A stretch of 5,850 bases of DNA from an uncultured Eubacteriales bacterium (GTDB taxonomy: Bacteria > Bacillota > Clostridia > Oscillospirales > Oscillospiraceae), in contig CABPXX010000101.1 in the NCBI GenBank assembly GCA_902461475.1, forward strand, positions 1 through 5,850, in the 5' to 3' direction. The notes under the pieces were generated by a model, which saw nothing but the letters and a program-made list of their open reading frames with translations, did no database searches and was not told the origin of the DNA. Shown piece after piece: positions 1-5,728 of the stretch. The translations under genes were made by a program, and so were the position numbers. Numbering within the stretch: position 1 is the stretch's first letter; each line of letters starts with the position of its first letter.

Positions 1-1
1 T

Positions 2-1855
2 GGGGCCCGGGTCTTTAAAATAACTCGGGATGAGCGGGGGGAGCGGCTCACCTGGCTGAAAGTCACCGGGGGCCAACTGCGGGTGCGGGAGGTGCTCCAC
101 GGCCCGGACTGGGAGGAGAAGGTCAACCAAATCCGCCTCTACTCCGGGGCCAAATTCACCGCAGTGGACGTGGCTCCCGCCGGGACGGTGTGCGCCGTCA
201 CGGGACTCACCCGAACGACGGCGGGGGAGGGCCTGGGGGCAGAGGAGAACTGGACCGGTCCCCGGCTGGAGCCGGTGCTCTCCTATCAGGTGATTCCCCC
301 GGAGGGGGTGGACGCCTCCACACTGCTGGAGCGGCTGCGCCGCCTGGAGGAGGAGGACCCCCAGCTGCAAGTGGAGTGGGAGCCACACGCAGAGCGGGTG
401 CGAGTGAAGCTCATGGGCCAGGTGCACCGGGAGGTGCTGGAGCGGGAGTTGCGCCGCCGTTTCGACTTGGATGTCACCTTCGGCCCCGGCAGCATTGTCT
501 ACCTGGAGACCTTGGCCAAGCCTGTGGAAGGTGTGGGCCACTTTGAGCCCCTACGCCACTACGCCGAGGTGCACCTGCTTCTGGAGCCTCTGGAGCGGGG
601 GGCGGGGCTGCAAATTGACACTGTATGCTCCGAGGACGTGCTGGACGGCAACTGGCAGCGGCTCATGCTCACCCACCTGGTGGAGCGCCAGCATGTGGGA
701 GTGCTCACCGGGTCTCCCATCACTGATCTGAAGCTGACCCTGCTGACGGGCAAGGGCCACTTGAAGCACACCGAGGGAGGCGACTTCCGCCAAGCCACCT
801 ACCGGGCCATCCGCCAGGGTCTGATGATGGGGGAGACCATCCTGCTGGAGCCCTGGTATACCTTCCGCCTGGAGGTGCCGGGGGAGAGCGTGGGCCGGGC
901 CATGACCGACGTGCAGCGTATGTGCGGAGAGTTTGAGGGACCCCAGATGCGGGGGGAGATGGCGGTGCTCACCGGGTCCCTGCCTGTGTCCGAGGTGGGG
1001 GACTACTGGAGCCAGGTGGCCGCCTATACCCAGGGCCGGGGCCGGTTTTCCTGCCGCCTGGACGGATACCGCCCCTGCCACAACACCCAGCAGGTGGTGG
1101 AGGAGCGGGGCTACGACCCCGACCGGGATGTGGACAACCCCTCGGGCTCGGTGTTCTGTGACCACGGGGCAGGGGTGCACGTGCCCTGGAATGAGGTACG
1201 CTCCCACATGCATGTGGACAGCGGCTGGCTGCCAGAGGAGGAGCGGGCTCGCAAGGCCCAGTCCGCCCCCCAGTTCCAGCGGGGGTATGCCGCTCAGGTA
1301 GCCCTGGACCAGGAGCTGGAGGAGATCTTTGCCCGCACCTATGGGGCGGTGAAGCCCCGGGCCTTCCACTCAGTGAAGGCCACCACCAAGCCCAAGGAGC
1401 GGCCCTGGAAGGGGCTGAAACAGCGGACGGGGAAGGACTACCTGCTGGTGGATGGGTATAACATCATCCACGACTGGGAGGACCTGTCCGCCCTGGCCCG
1501 GGAGGATTTGGACGGGGCCAGAGCCAAGCTCATTGACCTGCTGCGCAACTACCAGAGCTGGCGGGGCTGTCAGGTCATCGTGGTCTTTGACGCCTACAAG
1601 GTCAAGGGCGGCAAAGGGGCCGTGGAGCAGCTGGGGGACCTGTACGTGGTGTACACCAAGGAGGCGGAGACCGCCGATATGTACATTGAGCGCACCACCT
1701 ACCAGCTCAGCCGGGACAACCGGGTGCGGGTGGCCACCTCTGACGGCCTGGAGCAGATGATCATTCTGGGCCACGGGGCCCAGCGCATGTCCGCCGCCGA
1801 GCTGAAATATGAGACGGACCAGGTGATGGCCCAGATTCGAGATACTATAGGATGA
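2..1855 (+). CDS. TetM/EF-G-like translational GTPase fused to a C-terminal YacP/Rae1-type NYN nuclease domain (5' end outside window)
   Basis: The frame is open from base 2; the GTG at 83 is internal, since codons before it read as domain II of a TetM-like factor (ARVFKITRDERGERLTWLKV). The GTP-binding domain must lie upstream. Approximate domains: end of domain II to about 265; EF-G domain III about 270-510; domain IV about 510-840; domain V about 845-1072 (LLEPWYTFRLEVP opens it); a segment with several Cys and His, 1076-1213; a charged linker to about 1432; then a NYN/PIN-like domain 1433-1855. The last shows VDGYN (Asp at 1451), VVFDAY (Asp at 1589), TKEAETAD and ATSDG (Asp at 1742), the acidic pattern of the YacP family. 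B. subtilis YacP (Rae1) is an A-site mRNA endonuclease; TetM-like proteins are ribosome-dependent GTPases. The joint role, GTP-driven delivery of a nuclease to stalled or selected ribosomes, is inference. Automatic annotation would probably call this tetracycline resistance, which the domain IV tip does not support. Stops are tandem TGA-TAA. Confidence 0.9.
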   Translation, partial: GARVFKITRDERGERLTWLKVTGGQLRVREVLHGPDWEEKVNQIRLYSGAKFTAVDVAPAGTVCAVTGLTRTTAGEGLGAEENWTGPRLEPVLSYQVIPPEGVDASTLLERLRRLEEEDPQLQVEWEPHAERVRVKLMGQVHREVLERELRRRFDLDVTFGPGSIVYLETLAKPVEGVGHFEPLRHYAEVHLLLEPLERGAGLQIDTVCSEDVLDGNWQRLMLTHLVERQHVGVLTGSPITDLKLTLLTGKGHLKHTEGGDFRQATYRAIRQGLMMGETILLEPWYTFRLEVPGESVGRAMTDVQRMCGEFEGPQMRGEMAVLTGSLPVSEVGDYWSQVAAYTQGRGRFSCRLDGYRPCHNTQQVVEERGYDPDRDVDNPSGSVFCDHGAGVHVPWNEVRSHMHVDSGWLPEEERARKAQSAPQFQRGYAAQVALDQELEEIFARTYGAVKPRAFHSVKATTKPKERPWKGLKQRTGKDYLLVDGYNIIHDWEDLSALAREDLDGARAKLIDLLRNYQSWRGCQVIVVFDAYKVKGGKGAVEQLGDLYVVYTKEAETADMYIERTTYQLSRDNRVRVATSDGLEQMIILGHGAQRMSAAELKYETDQVMAQIRDTIG

Positions 1856-1905
1856 TAAAAAGACCTCCACAACCGGCTTCCCCGTTGTGGAGGGCTTTTT
1901 ATCAT
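1852..1905. terminator. Bidirectional intrinsic terminator shared by the convergent GTPase-nuclease and DUF815 genes
   Basis: The left arm 1852-1873 pairs with 1884-1905. ATGATAAAAAG (1852-1862) is the exact reverse complement of 1895-1905, and CCTCCACAAC (1864-1873) of 1884-1893; only A1863/G1894 fails to pair. The loop is about 10 nt. The A and T runs make a U-tract on either strand, so it can terminate transcription from both sides. Both stop codons lie inside the arms. Confidence 0.93.
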
Positions 1906-3101
1906 AGCGACAGTACAAATTGCAGCGCAGTCCGGGGTGTGGTGGACCCGTGGTGCCGCTCCCAGGCGATGGCCTGCTGGTGGAGCTGCTCCTGGGGCAG
2001 GGTACACCCATGCTGGGCGGCAAACAGGTCTACCAGGTCCAAGAACTCGCCCCGGCTCAAACCCTGGTACAGGATGCGCAGGCCGAAACGGTCGGCCAGA
2101 GAGGTCTTTTCCCGGATGGTCTCGTTGCGGTCCATCTCGTCCCCCGCCCGCTCCGAAATGGTCTGCCGCACCAAGTGGCGGCGGTTGGAGGTGGCGTAGA
2201 TGGCCACGTTCTGGGGCCGACGCTCCACGCCGCCCTCCAAAATGGTTTTCAGCACCGAGTAGGTGGGATCGTCCCGGTCAAAGGTGAGGTCGTCAATGAA
2301 GATGATAAACTTCAAGGGCTGCCGCTCCAGGGAGCGGATGAGGGCGGGCAGGCCGGACAGGTTCTCCTTGTCCGCCTCAATGAGGCGCAGCTGCTCCATC
2401 CCTGGCAGGGTGAGCAGGTGCTTGACGGTGGCGGACTTTCCGGTGCCGCTCTCGCCGTAGAGCAGCACGTTGTTGACGTACCTCCCCCCCAGCAGCGCCC
2501 GGGTGTTCTGCACCACCTGGTTGCGGTGGTGCTCGTAGCCCATGAGCTGCTCGCTGGTGGGACAGTCGGGGTGGGGCACCGGGACGAGGGTACCGTCCTC
2601 CCACACAAAGGCCTTGTGCCGGGCCAGGGGGCCCACGCCCTCCTGGAGATAGGCCTGGCGTAGGGGGGCCAGGTGGAGGGAGAAGGGGAGCTCATCGGGC
2701 CAGAGGACCAGCTGGGGCAGCAGGGGGCGCAGCTGGGCCGGGGTGGCCTGGGCTACAGCGTCTAGCCCCTGCTGGCTGGAAGTGGCGCTGATGGCCCGCA
2801 GCGTGTCAATGTCCAGCCCAGCAGCGTACTCCAGGTGCGCCGGGCACTCCCCCTTTGCCATGGCGGTGGGGTAGGGCCCCTGGGACCAGCGTAGGGCCTC
2901 ATAGAGCCAGTGGCCCAGGCTGGGGCTGCCGGAGCGCTGCATCTCATAGAAGAGCTGGCTGTAGTGTTGGGCGGCGGTCAGGCCGTCTCCGGCCTCCAGA
3001 GCTTGGGAGAGCTTGGACAGGGCCACCAGTACGGGCTGGTCCAGCAGGTCCCGGTAGACGGAGAGGGTGGATAGACAGATATGAACATGGGAGAGTTCCA
3101 T
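1902..3101 (-). CDS. DUF815-family AAA+ ATP-binding protein
   Basis: The 399-residue product is close to the usual length of DUF815 proteins (COG2607), a AAA+ family of unknown function. The N-terminal 160 residues or so are a variable, mostly helical region. The ATPase core follows: Walker A GESGTGKS at 216-223, Walker B FIIFIDD ending in Asp270-Asp271, a sensor-1-like Asn306 in YATSNRRH, an arginine-finger candidate in SLADRFG (Arg338), and a sensor-2-like Arg390 in TTPRTALQF. All key ATPase residues are present, so it should bind and hydrolyse ATP; the substrate is unknown. No signal peptide or membrane segment is seen, so it is probably cytosolic. I chose the ATG at 3101 over the GTG at 3110 because GAGGTG at 3113-3108 is a good ribosome binding site 6 nt before the ATG and itself overlaps the GTG. 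It is a single-gene unit with its own promoter, ending in the shared terminator. Confidence 0.93.
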   Translation of the reverse strand: MELSHVHICLSTLSVYRDLLDQPVLVALSKLSQALEAGDGLTAAQHYSQLFYEMQRSGSPSLGHWLYEALRWSQGPYPTAMAKGECPAHLEYAAGLDIDTLRAISATSSQQGLDAVAQATPAQLRPLLPQLVLWPDELPFSLHLAPLRQAYLQEGVGPLARHKAFVWEDGTLVPVPHPDCPTSEQLMGYEHHRNQVVQNTRALLGGRYVNNVLLYGESGTGKSATVKHLLTLPGMEQLRLIEADKENLSGLPALIRSLERQPLKFIIFIDDLTFDRDDPTYSVLKTILEGGVERRPQNVAIYATSNRRHLVRQTISERAGDEMDRNETIREKTSLADRFGLRILYQGLSRGEFLDLVDLFAAQHGCTLPQEQLHQQAIAWERHHGSTTPRTALQFVLSL

Positions 3102-3138
3102 GGAAAACACCTCGTCGTTTCTCTAGTGTGATAAAGTC

Positions 3139-3167
3139 ATTATACAAGTTTTTTCCTCCTATGGCAA
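3139..3167 (-). promoter_or_regulatory. Sigma-A-type promoter of the DUF815 gene
   Basis: Reading the minus strand, TTGCCA (3167-3162, five of six matches to TTGACA) is followed by a 17-nt spacer and a perfect TATAAT (3144-3139). Transcription would start near 3132, giving a leader of about 30 nt before the ATG at 3101. This is the best promoter in the window by consensus. Confidence 0.82.
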
Positions 3168-3190
3168 TGGGGAGAAAAGTGTGCTATACT
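3162..3190 (+). promoter_or_regulatory. Sigma-A-type extended -10 promoter of the Nudix gene
   Basis: TGC directly precedes TATACT (3185-3190), an extended -10 element. With a 17-nt spacer the -35 position falls on TGGCAA (3162-3167), a poor match to TTGACA, which an extended -10 can compensate for. Transcription would start near 3197, about 24 nt before the Nudix ATG. The -35 position is the same six base pairs used by the opposing DUF815 promoter. Confidence 0.7.
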
Positions 3191-3205
3191 CAGGGAAATG
3201 ATACG

Positions 3206-3211
3206 AGGAGG
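3206..3211 (+). promoter_or_regulatory. Ribosome binding site fixing the Nudix start
   Basis: AGGAGG lies 9 nt before the ATG at 3221 and decides the start of a frame that otherwise stays open back to about 2855. Confidence 0.85.
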
Positions 3212-3220
3212 TCTTGTGGT

Positions 3221-3760
3221 ATGGAACTCATGGAAAAAACACTCACCAGCAAGCTGGTGTATGACGGCGGTCTTCTGAAGGTCCACTACGATACGGTGGA
3301 GCTCATCAACGGCCGTACCTCCTGGCGGGAGGTCATCCGCCACCCCGGCGCCGTGGTCATGGTGCCCATTGACGATGAGGACAACATCTACCTGGTGCGC
3401 CAGTACCGCTACCCCTATGGCAAGGTACTCCTGGAGGTGCCCGCCGGCAAGCTGGAGAACGGCGAGGCCCACTTTGAGGCGGCCCAGCGGGAGCTCAGCG
3501 AGGAGTTCAGCGCCGAGGCACGGGAGTGGATTCCCATGGGGGAGATGCTGCCCACCCCCGGCTTCTGTGACGAACTCCAGCACGTGTACCTGGCCCGTGG
3601 CCTCACCTTTGGAGAGATGCACCCCGACGAGGATGAATTCCTGGAGCGGGTGAAGATGCCCCTGTCTGAGGCAGTGGAGATGGCCATTGACGGCCGCCTG
3701 GAGGACAGCAAGACGGTGGCCTCCATCCTGCGGGCTGCGGGTCGGCTCAAGAAGCTGTGA
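3221..3760 (+). CDS. Nudix hydrolase, ADP-ribose pyrophosphatase (NudF-like)
   Basis: The 179-residue product matches the size and layout of bacterial ADP-ribose pyrophosphatases, which split ADP-ribose to AMP and ribose 5-phosphate in the cytosol and clear reactive free ADP-ribose. The N-terminal beta part (about 9-50, with WREVIRHPGAVVMVPI) resembles the dimerising region of NudF proteins. The Nudix box spans residues 76-98: Gly76, Glu82, Arg90-Glu91-Leu92 and Glu94-Glu95, the residues that bind magnesium. The usual Gly after the EE pair is Ser97 here. A family-typical PTPGFCDELQHVYLA segment follows at 111-125, fitting the ADP-sugar group. The ATG at 3221 has AGGAGG (3206-3211) 9 nt upstream; the frame is open far upstream, but that stretch is antisense to DUF815. 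The exact substrate (ADP-ribose or another ADP-sugar) cannot be settled from sequence alone. Confidence 0.92.
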   Translation: MELMEKTLTSKLVYDGGLLKVHYDTVELINGRTSWREVIRHPGAVVMVPIDDEDNIYLVRQYRYPYGKVLLEVPAGKLENGEAHFEAAQRELSEEFSAEAREWIPMGEMLPTPGFCDELQHVYLARGLTFGEMHPDEDEFLERVKMPLSEAVEMAIDGRLEDSKTVASILRAAGRLKKL

Positions 3761-4109
3761 GAACGTCGGCTAGCTGCCCGGTGCGCCTGCGGTATTGAAC
3801 CAGCTCAAATTGGATAAAGGCGGCAATCAAAATGAGACCTGCCGCCAGCACCTCCCACTGGGCGGCACACAGCTCTGCGGCGTTGGCGGGGTCTGTCTCG
3901 TTTAGGGCCTTGAGGGCCTGGGTGAGGAAGAACCCAGAGCTGCCCAAAGTGAGGGCGGTCTCGCCGCAGCGCAGGGGATAAAACCCGGTGGTTTGTCCTG
4001 CTTCGGCCCGGTATAGGGTGTGCACTGCCATCAGGGCGGCCACCAGCACCGCCATCAGAAAGGAAAAGTCGGAATCGGCACTCCGGTCGGGTCTGGTGGG
4101 CTGGTCCAT
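3747..4109 (-). CDS. Small membrane protein with two predicted transmembrane helices, function unknown
   Basis: I do not recognise this 120-residue protein. It has a charged, Pro/Arg/Asp-containing N-terminus (1-14), a hydrophobic helix at about 15-33 (FSFLMAVLVAALMAVHTLY), a loop of about 50 residues with two cysteines (48 and 81), a second helix at about 87-104, and a basic tail beginning YRRR. The tail and positive-inside rule suggest both ends are cytoplasmic and the loop is outside. The ATG at 4109 has a GGGGGT ribosome binding site about 8 nt upstream; an extension to 4160 has none. Third codon positions are strongly G/C on this strand, as in neighbouring genes, which supports real coding. 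Its 3' end overlaps the Nudix gene by 14 bp tail to tail with no terminator between. It is divergent from the flippase gene. No convincing promoter was found. Confidence 0.75.
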   Translation of the reverse strand: MDQPTRPDRSADSDFSFLMAVLVAALMAVHTLYRAEAGQTTGFYPLRCGETALTLGSSGFFLTQALKALNETDPANAAELCAAQWEVLAAGLILIAAFIQFELVQYRRRTGQLADVLTAS

Positions 4110-4163
4110 GCATCTACCCCCTTTTTGCCATCCTATGCGGCGAAATGGAAAAAAGTTCACATG

Positions 4164-4216
4164 AAAAATCCCCCTTTCTCATAGAATGGAAACGCTATGA
4201 GAAGGGGGGATTTGTT
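4164..4216 (+). promoter_or_regulatory. Hairpin with U-tract covering the flippase ribosome binding site (attenuator-like or insulating terminator)
   Basis: Bases 4166-4184 pair with 4195-4213 over 19 positions with a single G-T wobble (4175/4204); the loop is AATGGAAACG. The tail TTTGTTTT (4211-4218) makes it look like an intrinsic terminator. The 3' arm contains the G-rich ribosome binding site (4203-4210) of the flippase gene, so the folded form would hide it. On the minus strand the A run at 4164-4168 also gives a U-tract. Regulation is inferred. Confidence 0.75.
4180..4187 (+). promoter_or_regulatory. Candidate -10 element (sigma-A TAGAAT or sigma-E-like CATAGAAT) of the flippase gene
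   Basis: TAGAAT (4182-4187) matches TATAAT in five of six positions, and CATAGAAT resembles the sigma-E -10 consensus CATACANT. The family namesake spoVB is sigma-E dependent in B. subtilis. No good -35 sits at the expected spacing; TTCACA at 4156-4161 is 20 nt away. A start near 4194 would remove the left arm of the hairpin and free the ribosome binding site. Confidence 0.3.
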
Positions 4217-5728
4217 TTGAGCGCCATGTGGTCGGGGACGCTGCTGCTCACTGCCACCGGGCTGTTTGCCCAGGTGGTGGGCTTTTTATACCGGATGATG
4301 CTCTCCCGGCTCATTGGGGCGGAGACCATGGGGCTGTATCAGCTGGTGATGCCGGTGTACTCCATGTTTATGTCGGTGACGGCGGTGGGCCTGACGGTGG
4401 CGGTGTCCACCCGTGCCGCCCGGTGCCACGCCCTGGGGGACGAGGCCGGGGTGACCCAGGTGTTGGGGGCGGGCCTGCGCCGCTTCTTCCTCCTGGCCCT
4501 CCCCCTGGGGGCGGTGATCGTGTGGTGCTCGGACCCCATTTCCGTGTACCTGCTGGGGGACGCCCGCACCCGGCTGGGCATTGTGCTCTTGGTGCCCTGC
4601 GTCCTCCTCACTGGGGTGGAGAACCTGCATAAGCATTGTTTTTATGGTACCGGGCGGGTGCGCATTCCCGCCACCGTGGAGACCATGGAGCAGCTGGTGC
4701 GGGCCGGGGCAGTACTGGGCCTGCTGGTGTGGCTGCTGCCCCAAAACCAGGAGCGCACCGTGGGCCTCATTGTGCTGGGTATGGTCATCTGCGAGGTGTT
4801 TTCCGCCGTGTCCCTGGTGGTGCTCTTTCAGCGCACCCGCCCCCGGGGTTTGGCCCGGGACCCGTCGGTGGCAAAGGGCCTGTGGTCCATCGCCATCCCC
4901 GTGGGCCTTACCTCGGTGCTGGGTACCATCTTGGGCTCGGCCAATGCGGTGCTCATCCCCGCCAAGCTGGTGGAGGGGGGCATGGAGTCCGGGGCGGCCA
5001 TGTCCGCCTTCGGTGTCCTGTGCGGCATGACCATGCCCCTGCTGGCCCTGCCCACCGGGTTTATTGGGGCGCTGTGCTTGACCATGGTGCCCGACCTGTC
5101 CCGGCGCACCGCCCACGGGGACGCCCGGGTGGCGGCGGGGTTTCTCAACCGCATCATGTCGGTGACCATGCTGCTCATGGCCCCCTGTATGGCGCTGCTG
5201 GTGGTGATGGGCCCCACGGTGGGGCAGCTCCTGTTCCAGCAGCAGGTGGGGGAGTACATCCTGCCCCTGGCGGTGGGCACTCTGATGACCTGTGTGCAGT
5301 CGGTGCTGGGGGGCGCGCTCAACGGCCTGGGACTCCAGGGCAGGGGGGCCAGAAACGCCATCGCCAGCGACGTGGTGCAGCTGGCCTTTACCTATGGCAC
5401 GGTGTCCACCTGGGGCCTGCAAGGCTTTGTGGTGGGCTTCGTCCTCTCCTCCTTGGTGGGGATGGGGATGAACCTGGCCTCGGTGCTCCACGCCACTGGA
5501 CTCCACCTGCGGCTCTACGCCTGGTTTGTACGCCCGGTGCTGTCGGCGGTGCTGGTGGGGCTGTGGTGTCGGCTGCTGTTTCAATGGCTGCTGGGGGCCG
5601 GGGTGTGGCTGGGTACCACCTGCGTGGTGTGCGTGGTGGTGGGCATGCTGCTCTATGTGGCCGTGTTGCTGCTCCAGGGGCTTTCGGTGTTTGGATGGTT
5701 ATGGGCAAGGAGGGGGAAGATGACATGA
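4217..5728 (+). CDS. SpoVB-family (MOP superfamily) polysaccharide or lipid flippase
   Basis: The 503-residue product is highly hydrophobic from end to end, with roughly 12-14 membrane segments and short charged loops, the build of SpoVB/MurJ/Wzx exporters (SpoVB of B. subtilis is about 518 residues). The N-terminus is family-typical: GTLLLTATGLFAQVVGFLYR followed by LSRLIGAETMGLYQL at about residues 29-43. The central region with SVAKGLWSIAIPVGLTSVLG opens the second repeat half, as expected for this inverted-repeat fold. Members flip lipid-linked sugar precursors such as lipid II across the membrane; SpoVB acts in spore cortex formation. The substrate here is not determinable. I chose TTG at 4217 because GGGGGGA (4204-4210) is 6 nt upstream; ATG 4226 is a possible alternative with poor spacing, and ATG 4145 has no binding site. 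The next gene starts inside its stop codon. Confidence 0.9.
   Translation: MSAMWSGTLLLTATGLFAQVVGFLYRMMLSRLIGAETMGLYQLVMPVYSMFMSVTAVGLTVAVSTRAARCHALGDEAGVTQVLGAGLRRFFLLALPLGAVIVWCSDPISVYLLGDARTRLGIVLLVPCVLLTGVENLHKHCFYGTGRVRIPATVETMEQLVRAGAVLGLLVWLLPQNQERTVGLIVLGMVICEVFSAVSLVVLFQRTRPRGLARDPSVAKGLWSIAIPVGLTSVLGTILGSANAVLIPAKLVEGGMESGAAMSAFGVLCGMTMPLLALPTGFIGALCLTMVPDLSRRTAHGDARVAAGFLNRIMSVTMLLMAPCMALLVVMGPTVGQLLFQQQVGEYILPLAVGTLMTCVQSVLGGALNGLGLQGRGARNAIASDVVQLAFTYGTVSTWGLQGFVVGFVLSSLVGMGMNLASVLHATGLHLRLYAWFVRPVLSAVLVGLWCRLLFQWLLGAGVWLGTTCVVCVVVGMLLYVAVLLLQGLSVFGWLWARRGKMT
5707..5713 (+). promoter_or_regulatory. Ribosome binding site for the terminal gene
   Basis: AAGGAGG lies within the last codons of the flippase gene, 11 nt before the ATG at 5725, and supports the overlapping start. 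Confidence 0.7.

Noticed and set aside
83..85. GTG at 83 as the start of the first gene
   Set aside because: The frame is open back to base 2 and the extra codons encode clear domain II sequence, so the GTG is internal.
2..1250. Calling the first gene a tetracycline resistance determinant
   Set aside because: The fold is TetM-like, but the domain IV tip does not carry the TetM loop and a nuclease domain is attached; resistance is unsupported.
551..1369. A 272-codon minus-strand open frame
   Set aside because: It is antisense to the GTPase, rich in His, Pro, Gly and Leu as expected from complement of GC-rich coding DNA, and resembles no protein family.
3102..3110. GTG at 3110 as the DUF815 start
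   Set aside because: The ribosome binding site GAGGTG overlaps this GTG; the ATG at 3101 has proper spacing.
2855..3220. N-terminal extension of the Nudix protein back to 2855
   Set aside because: This stretch is antisense to DUF815 and crosses the promoters; the product would be Arg/Pro/Gly-rich junk, and the ATG at 3221 has a strong ribosome binding site.
3761..3790. Terminator between the Nudix gene and the small membrane gene
   Set aside because: Only a short GCTAGC palindrome is present, with no stable stem and no U-tract.
4121..4155. Inverted repeat CTTTTTGCCAT / ATGGAAAAAAG as a terminator or operator
   Set aside because: The arms pair with one mismatch around a 13-nt loop, but they are mostly A/T runs with few G-C pairs and no flanking U-tract; it may be chance.
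4145..4216. ATG at 4145 as the flippase start
   Set aside because: It has no ribosome binding site, and the added hydrophilic residues are encoded by the hairpin and are not typical of the family.
4286..5584. A 432-codon minus-strand open frame
   Set aside because: It is extremely His/Gln/Gly/Pro-rich, antisense to the well-supported flippase, and shows no fold or start signals; a GC-bias artefact.
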